Of a DNA stretch of 64,000 nucleotides, positions 53,001-62,000 are shown piece after piece; the first letter of the stretch is position 1; the number at the start of each line of letters is the position of its first letter. Origin of the DNA: Atopsyche davidsoni (taxonomy: Eukaryota > Arthropoda > Insecta > Trichoptera > Hydrobiosidae); the NCBI GenBank assembly GCA_022113835.1, contig JAILWY010000011.1, forward strand, positions 3,968,001 through 4,032,000, in the 5' to 3' direction. Below the pieces are notes generated by a model. It made no database searches. It was not told the DNA's origin and worked only from the letters and a program-made list of their open reading frames with translations. Both the position numbers and the translations under genes were made by a program.

Positions 53001-56000
53001 ACAAATTTCACTAAAGGTTTAAATGTTTATTTTATAAACAAAAAAATATTTATGGGACTCTGTTTAATATATTTATAATTAATTCTTAAACTCAAATAAT
53101 TATAGCTTGAAAAATTCGACACACCAATAAGGTTTCATAATGATTAAGAACATTTTTTTAAATATTGAAAATTGATTAAAGAAACTCTTAGAAAAATATA
53201 TCAACGTGACATTTTCTAAGAGTTTCTTTAATCAATTTTCAATATTTAAAAAAATGTTCTTAATCATTATCAATCAATTAAACCTGTATAGGTAAAATCG
53301 TACTTCCTGTGAGATGGTCTTCACAAAAACCAATAATTAAAGGTTTCATAATTAAATTCTTAATTATCTGGTAAGGACAAATGAAACGCTGTGTTCTTGA
53401 GTGTCATAGTGCGGTTTTGTTGAAATTTCAGACGTTCTCGTCTAGACTGAGGCCATCTTTGAGGATTTCGAAATCCTTGAGGATGGTTGTAGTTTTGAGA
53501 CTAAAACGCAGGAAAAAAAAATTTAAAAAAAACACTTCGTTTTTCATAACATTTACTGCCCAAAACTACGATTTCAAAAGTTATCAAAAATGTAAAACTT
53601 TTGTAGTTGAAATTTTTTTTTAACACCATATAATGATGACAAAATGATTTTATTAAAAAACTCCGTATAAACATATGATAAACCAAATTTTTTTAACCAT
53701 TTTTTAAAAGTGCATCGCGATTTTTTGCGTAATTTTGTGAAAAATTTGTCTGTTGATTCGCGTGGAGTCACAAACAGAACTCTGTCCACCATCGGCCGGA
53801 CTGGCAACTGTAAACCCCGGCCATTTTTAAACCAACCCCCTCCCCCTTGGTTTAAATTGGTGTGTCGTCCTGTTTCCATAAATTAGCCGTTGGGGGAGAT
53901 GCTAAATGTTTTAAAAAACCAACCGGGGACAAACGAAATCACGCCAATATGTTCTGATAGTCAACCGACTGGTTTAATTTGCAATACACGAGAAAATTTA
54001 CTATTTAAACCATAGGTAAACCACAGGTAAACTACAGGTAACGGCAAAAGCGCTCACTACAGAAAAAATATATTATCTGAGTCATTTTATATTCATTTTA
54101 TATATATATTATCTGAGTGATTGTTTTGATTTTGGTCGAATTCAATGTAAGCATCAGAGCTCTTATATATAAATAGTATTTTTTAAACTTATTTAATGTT
54201 GATTTATTGTAATTATTCAATTGTGTGTACAGAATAAGTGGAAAATATGGGTTTTTGTGTCTTTTTTTCAACTGAAACAAGAATATGCCAGTTTTGCTAA
54301 AATAAAAATGTAATACTCATAATACTGTTTTATGTGATACTCAGCATGTGATATAAATTCTTTAAATCAATCATCGTATTTCATTTTAATCAAAAAAAAA
54401 AACCTGATTATTATGTCGTGAATTTTTTTTTTTTTTTGAGAATGTTTTATTATAGGTTTAATTTCATTATTAACTAAAAAAAATGTATTTTTTATAAAAT
54501 TCAAGCATTCAATTATTAATTACAATCAAAAACTTGATTGTACGCGTATGGCGAGCTGAAATACAGTATCCGGTGTGCTAGAATTAGCCAGTCAAAGGTA
54601 AACGGGTGTTGGTCAATTTTAATGTTCGAAACCTTTCATTACGCTGATGACGGTTTTTGTATTCAAATCGACCCGCTCGTTTTTGAGGTTTGGAGCAAAA
54701 CAGCATCCAATAATCCGCTTAGTGGTATAGAAAAATCGGGCAGGTAGTTAAAATCAAATTTGTTGCAAATCAACGCGAGCTATGGACATGTCTATAATAC
54801 TAAAACATTCTCTAAATAATATAAAAAATTTAAATCTCTATATATATAGTTATTGTTTTTTTTTTCTCTTATATATAAAAAAAAGTATTATGATAACAGA
54901 ATATTTGCAGTATTATTGGCATTGTATTTTAATATATATATATGACAGTAAAACTGATTGATTGTTTATATTTATTATGTTATTCTTATTTCATTACTTG
55001 GCCGTATTTTAGTCCTGCAAAATAGCCATTTTCAATCTTAAGTGAACATGATTAATCGTTTTTTAAACCAGTATTTTTTTTTTGTTACAGGTGAGTGATA
55101 TTTTATTATCTGCCAAAAAAAATACAACTGTGAAAAAATAATAAAAAGGTAAGATATTTTTTAGTTTTCATTAACATGTTTTAACCATGAATATTTTCGT
55201 TTTTTTTTATAATTTTAATACGATTTTTTTATTTTAAATTCAATACCAACATCAGTCATTGCTTATAAGAAATCGATCTTGAAACTTAGTGCATATTTTA
55301 TCGCATTAAAGCTCTAAGTACTTGGGGCACCTGATCGGTGCATCCGGCAATATTCCACGTGCAGGCTATTAATTCGTATGCAGGCCACGTGTGGTCCCCA
55401 TATTTAAAGATTACCATAATGCCTTGCAACCCCCTGTCGAGGGCACACCCCCTGGGGTAGTGGTTTCTTAGGAAATTCAGATCTTACTTTAATTAAAGCT
55501 TCCAAGACGTGTTACCATGTTCATTACTCCAACAAGTTCATTTAGATGTAACAATGAATGTAATTACACACACATCCTGCAATTGCATGAAATGGCTTGT
55601 ATATTTATGTGAAAACGTAATAATTCTTATAAATAATATAATATAAAATGTATATTTTCAAATCAAGATATCCTATCGTTTGTTCGTTAAAGGTTTTGTA
55701 TGAAAATGATACGCGAAATTAAAATCAAAAATTACAATAATTTACACAATTGCTGATATACAATTTAGACAAAAAATATTGCTGTACTAAAACGAATAAA
55801 TTATTTATAGACAGACTTAATCTATATATATATATTTTTAATATGAGTTTATACAAAATAAATATAATTTAATTGCAAAATCTTGTATAATCTGTCAATC
55901 TGTGCGATATTAGAAAAAATCCCGATATGGCCTGATATTTTTATTAGCCGCCATTATGTTCAATATGAAAAAAGTTTTTTTTTTTAATATCGATAACAAT

Positions 56001-59000
56001 AATTCCGTCTCAGGGGAGTCGGAAAATCGAATTAATCTAAATTGAAATGTAAAATTCAGCTGATCTGCAGAATTATAAATAAATTGAAATTGATTCTACT
56101 TTTCTTTAAGGAATAGGCAATAATACAAATCGTTACGAGCCTTATTGGGTATTGCGAAATCTTTTAAGACTGTATTTGAAATTTAAATATCAATATTAAA
56201 GACCATTTATTCTTTGAATATTTGAGTTATTATTTTGTAACTGAACGGAGAACATTGCTTTAATATTGAATAAAATAAATCACTCTCACAAAACTTTCAA
56301 AAATAAACCTTCAAACGTAGAAATGTTTAGCGAATATATATTATCACCAAGTCTTTTAAAACTTTTCACTATCACTGAAATACATATGATTTATCAATGG
56401 CATTTTATGAATTATTATACAAAGAAAATAACTTTTAATTATTATGTACTTGAAACATATAATTACACAACATAACTTCTAAACGACTTGAGGTTCTCCT
56501 TCAGAATTACTATGCAAAACATCCGATTACTATGATAATTCCAACATAACATCTCAACCATGCGACAGGCCATCAATCATAGTTTAATTAACCTTTTGGT
56601 GTCATTTGCTTTGAGAGTATATGGATATTTATGGTACTAAAGTTAATTAACAGGATATCTAATACCAACCAGGTATTACTTGAAATGTGTATACGATATT
56701 ATAAGTATAGATAATTACGATCCCAATTTCAGTATAATTAAACGACAACCATCGTTGGCTTTGGGTGGTTTAATCTTTTCGTATTATTTATATCAGGGAT
56801 TTAATATTAAACATGCTTAATACATGTATTTATATACTTTTCTAAAAATAAACAAATATTTGAGAATCATTTTATAATTTTATATACTAAAATAAGTAAT
56901 TTGAGGTACCACTTAAACTATATTATCGTATTCTAAATTCACTGTCTATTTTAGAAAAAAAATCTTACAATGATTGAAATATATTGTTTTAAGTGATATA
57001 TAACTTCTTTTTTAGCATGTTCTATTAAAATATAGCAAAGTTATTTATTTTTGTTTATCTACTAATAAAAAACTCAATTTTGAGTTACTTACAATATAAA
57101 AAAATACTCCAACAATTATTAATACCCAAATAGAAATTATTATATCTTTGTAAGCGCTTCTGCCTTTCGAGAGCGTAATGGTAATAAATTGCAATCATTG
57201 ACCCATTTAGCTGTCAATATTTGTTGATTAAATGTAGATTACTACAAATTTAACCAGTAAATATTATACTTGTTTATAATTTAATTAAATGTAATAATTT
57301 GCTCTGCGGTTTGTTTGTTACATTAAAATCGTTTCCGTTTTAGAAGTGCATTATACTTGTAACAATAAATTTATACACAACAATGGAAATCGTTAATTGG
57401 GAAAATTAATTTATTCACATGTATTTTCTATTATTATATTTTATTTTCATCATACTTGAATCTGTCATTTTGCGTGTCTGCAACTGACCAAATAACATTT
57501 ACATATTAAAATATAACAATTTGTCGTGTAAATAATCAACAAATTCAACCATAAAATCTTCAAGGGAAAATGTATATAACTAATTAACAATAATATTTCA
57601 ATTCCATAACTTATTACGTGTTTTGATAAAACGACAGTAGCATTAATTGACAGTGAAAACGAAAAAAACCAATATTAGTCTTATCTATTATTTGATGATA
57701 AGTAGGAACTTATATCTTATTTTGGTAGAGAAGACATTAATAAAAATAATTATAAATTTATTGTGAATAATATAAACGTTGTTTGTCTTCGATTTCCAGA
57801 CACTTGTATTATTACAGTTTTAATATTGTAACACCAATGTAACGAAACAACTATCTAAAATATTAAGAAAAAAAATTACTTATCAGTTGTTATATATCAA
57901 TTACAAAATAAATGTTTGACTATAGCTTCCATAATCGTAATATAGTTTCTGCATTAGGCTTGTTTGTTGGGTTAATAGTAAGTCCATTAACTTTTGATTG
58001 AGAGGTCACTAGTAAGATCTCCGTACTTGTCATAAGATATAAAACCTTACGCCTGTTTCAGATTGGCTTAATGAACTGTTTTGATATTGCATTTGTCTAC
58101 ACAAATGAGGCTTTGCATGGTTAGACCATGACGTTCGGGATGTCAAAAAAAATCACCGATGGTGGTGATGGCGATGAGTAGGTCGAAGATCGCATCAGAG
58201 AACCTCTACGAACCTCTCAAAGCCTTGATGTGGTATTGCATGATGATGAATGTACAGGACCCGGTGGTGATGACAATTAGGGGGCAAAGGAACTCGTCGG
58301 AATGCTTGGGGTAGTTTTGCATGTTCTGAATATGGCATGGTGGATGTACAGAACTCACCAATGGTGGTGATGACGGTTAGGGAGTAGAGGAATGCGCCAG
58401 AGAACCTCCACTGCTTGGACTCTTCGGGATCATCGATCCCATCGTACCCGTTCCTTACTGCCTTGATGATCTTCCTCTGGTACTCCAGCAGCTCATCGGC
58501 TACGCTGAACAGAGAAAAAACCTATTTTGAGGTTATCTTATTGATATTTATTCTGTATTATATGAGACAAACATATTTTTTTAAAAAACAAAGCATATTC
58601 AAAGCCTAAAATGATATACCCCGGTATTTTATGAAACATTTAGATCGGCTTTTTGCGTAGTCGCCAATTTGAGATTTTGCTGAATATATCAAATGTAGAA
58701 ACATTCCCCGGAGTTCTGAAATCGTGTGGCTCTGTTTTTTTTTTGTCTCAAATTCAACGGACAATTACAAAAGGCACTTTATTTTCAAAGTATCTTCTGA
58801 AGATAGCGTAATGTTGACAGATGTAATTGAAACGATTTGCGTAAACATGATGTATGCCAAATAAAGCGTATTCGTTTCAATAAATATAATTTGGCATTGT
58901 TTGTATCCGTAATTGATATGTTTATATAGGAAGAGCTTTCTTATGTAGAATCAATGTTTCAAAGGCAAATGTATCAACTTGTCTAGTAAGTTGATTTTGA

Positions 59001-62000
59001 GATTTCTTGGGTATTATGCTGCGTAAGGGTTTTTGTCTTTAGACTTTTGATTTCAAAACTGGGGCCATTTTCAAGGATTGCGGTGAGGGAATCCCTGATG
59101 ATGGAAATAATACATGGATCATAATAACGTAAAATAAAAATCCCAAGATCAACAAACACAAAAACTGCTAAAACCTATGCACATAATTATGCAGCAACAT
59201 TCTGAATACTTGAACTTCTTTAAAGCAAGAAGCTTTCTTACGCTTTTTATTAAAGAGAAAGTGATCAAGGTTTACTCATAAACATATTCGTCACCCCAGG
59301 GGTGCATAAATAAATAATAATCACCTGAAATATCTAAAAATAAATTCAAGGCTATCAATTTTGAGTCGTATTGCATATGCAATGTGTCAAATAGCTCATC
59401 TTGTAATAAATCTACAAACAGGCGCAAATGAGAAATTTGGTATCTTTTGTTAGTGGTGTCTGATGATGAGAATCGAAAATGTGATTGAACTATGGAAATA
59501 GTGTTTTATATTATGTATTTAAAAAAAAAAATTCATGGTCCTAGAAATGGCCAAAATATAAATATATATATTGGACATGTCAAGGAGCACCAATTCGTTA
59601 GTGACAAGAATGTCGTATTTAATAGAAGGTTGTTTTTTTATCTCATTTATGAATAATACAAAAGTAAAATTTATGTTTTTAAAATAAATAAATCGTATTC
59701 ATTTAATAAATAATAAAAATATAAATATGACAAAGCGTCATCGTTCAAAGACGCCTTCTATATGATGAATAAATTCTCTTTGTCTAACTGAATAAAAATA
59801 ATAGTTTCTTATCCATATAGTTTAATTTTTAATGACTTAACGGAGAACTACAAAATTAAAACAGTTTGTAGTAAAATATTCCAACGGATTAATAAGTCAA
59901 TAATAATTACGCTATGCAGTATTAAAGCTTAATTAAAAATAAATTATTAAAAACCGCGATAATTTGAATAATTTTATCTATTAATAATCCGGGGGCCATC
60001 GGCGTATATTTAAAGTAAAACGATTCGCCGAAATAATGAATAAATATAATTTGTTAAAGCATATAATTAAATTGATATCCATTTATTAAATATGAGTTGT
60101 TATTTATTTTAGAATGTCGACGCCAATAGCACAATGAAATTCGCGGAAACAATGATTATATTGACGTTTGAAGCAATTTCGTTTAAATTGCTTTAATACT
60201 GGAAGTACAATAAATTGGTAATATAATTTCATTTTAAAATGATTGTTTCACATCTTTTGCATTGAAGTTAAATAATTTGATTTTATTAATTGAGTTTACG
60301 AAAAAAATTTAAATCGTTCAAATAAAATATCGTTTGGGCTTTCTATGTCACGTTTTTTCTCATAAAAACGCAGTTAATCTCAAATGAGATTTATGAGATA
60401 TTTCAATGAATGTTTTTCTTCTTCTCCAAGTGTCTTTTTTTATGAGGTTGGTGATCATTTAACCGAGCACATGTTTGTTCTGAGCCAGTCTTTCTAATTT
60501 TGCCGTACTCCCGACTTCCAGTTATTGTCGTAAAATCCGTTTATTTTTTTCTATCCAATGTCTCTTTTTCCTGGAAAATCAGTTGCAGCATTTCCAAAAA
60601 AGGACACGTTATGCTTTATAACCATCGTTACGAGTTCAATTAAAGCAAATATATGGTATTCCGATATTTTTCGCAGTGTTAGCGTCTAGCCAGGAATCTA
60701 GAACCTTAGCAGATTTTTCATAGGATCTTTCACAATTTTACGAAAAAAAATTTAAAATATTAAAAAAATGTTAAATAATTTTATAAACAGAAATAAATTA
60801 GAGGTTAAATAAAGGGTCTTATAAAAAATACCACAATATTTAATAAACGTTTTAATGAATCTGTCTAAAAGTTCACAAAGGCCTAAAATTCCTATACCTA
60901 CAATCGTTCTTATACTACAAGCTTGCATGGATACTAATAGACTAAATAAATAAATAATAAATATAAAGACTAAAGCCATGATTTCAAAATCAAATGGTAA
61001 CCATTTCTACGTTTTGCACATATGGCACAATATACGTAAATAAATATATTTTTATTTTATTAAAAGACGACTTTACTTCTGAAGTCAAAACGACACAATT
61101 ATTTTAAAATCCTCCATAAAATTCAATCTAAAATAAAATTGGTTAATGATGCATTTTAGTACTTTTTATGAATTTAAATATCACATTGTAATCTGATAGT
61201 ATATAATTCAATATATTTATAAAGCAGTTCAAAATATTATTGAGTAAAATACTTGAGTGATTTTCCACATGTTCGTTTTTATTTGTGACCGGTTTCGCCA
61301 ACCTTTCACGTTGGCATTATCATTAGCATTAAAATATTAAAATGGAATTACACCAAGTACTCTGTTAAAAATATTGAATTTCTTAGTAGTTCAAATGTAT
61401 TTTAAACATTTTTCTTGGTTGATACTCACTGGTCCATCCAGGCAGATTCGTTGAAGACGTTGACTTGGCAGCAGGTCAGATCCCACAGCCGGTCTGCTGC
61501 CTTTCCTCTCCACACCAGAACCTCCGTGGTCAGGTCCCTGGCGCTATCTGCCTCTATTGCTATGAACATGAAGGCACCTACAACAGAACAAGTACTCCTA
61601 TCATTTGAAAACTATCTCAAACTCCTCAAAAACGTACCTCATTGATAAAAAAAAAATTCATCTTATAGCAGTAAAATATGTAAGACGTACTCTTGATAAC
61701 CCGAAAAAAAGCTTGAACAACGTACTGTCGAAGATTTTGGATTTGGTTAATACCGAAGCATCAGTTAGGTATCCATTAAAATAATATTAAAAATACCTGG
61801 TCTTTAACTGAAAATACATATTTTAAAAAAAAATCTTATAAATGCAAAACGCAATTTACAATTTAATTACTTTTTAATTATTACTTATATGATTAGACAC
61901 ATTAGTTCATATATAGAAAATGATTTAAAGAAACTCTCAGAAAAATATCATCGTGATTTGTGTGGGATTTGAACCCACATCCCCTGGTTTGGTAATGGGT

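Larger units (their letters stand above)
35705..58358 (-). other. K2P intron 3 (about 22.7 kb)
   Basis: It holds the R1-clade LINE, several hairpins, the X-box, a GC-rich patch at 51400-51620 and the duplicated exon-3 ends at 58151-58310. Long introns commonly carry regulatory elements, but none can be proved from the sequence alone. Confidence 0.85.

Noticed and set aside
58151..58209. Copy A as a functional mutually exclusive pore exon
   Set aside because: An in-frame TAG directly precedes it and the only nearby AG gives the wrong phase relative to exon 2.
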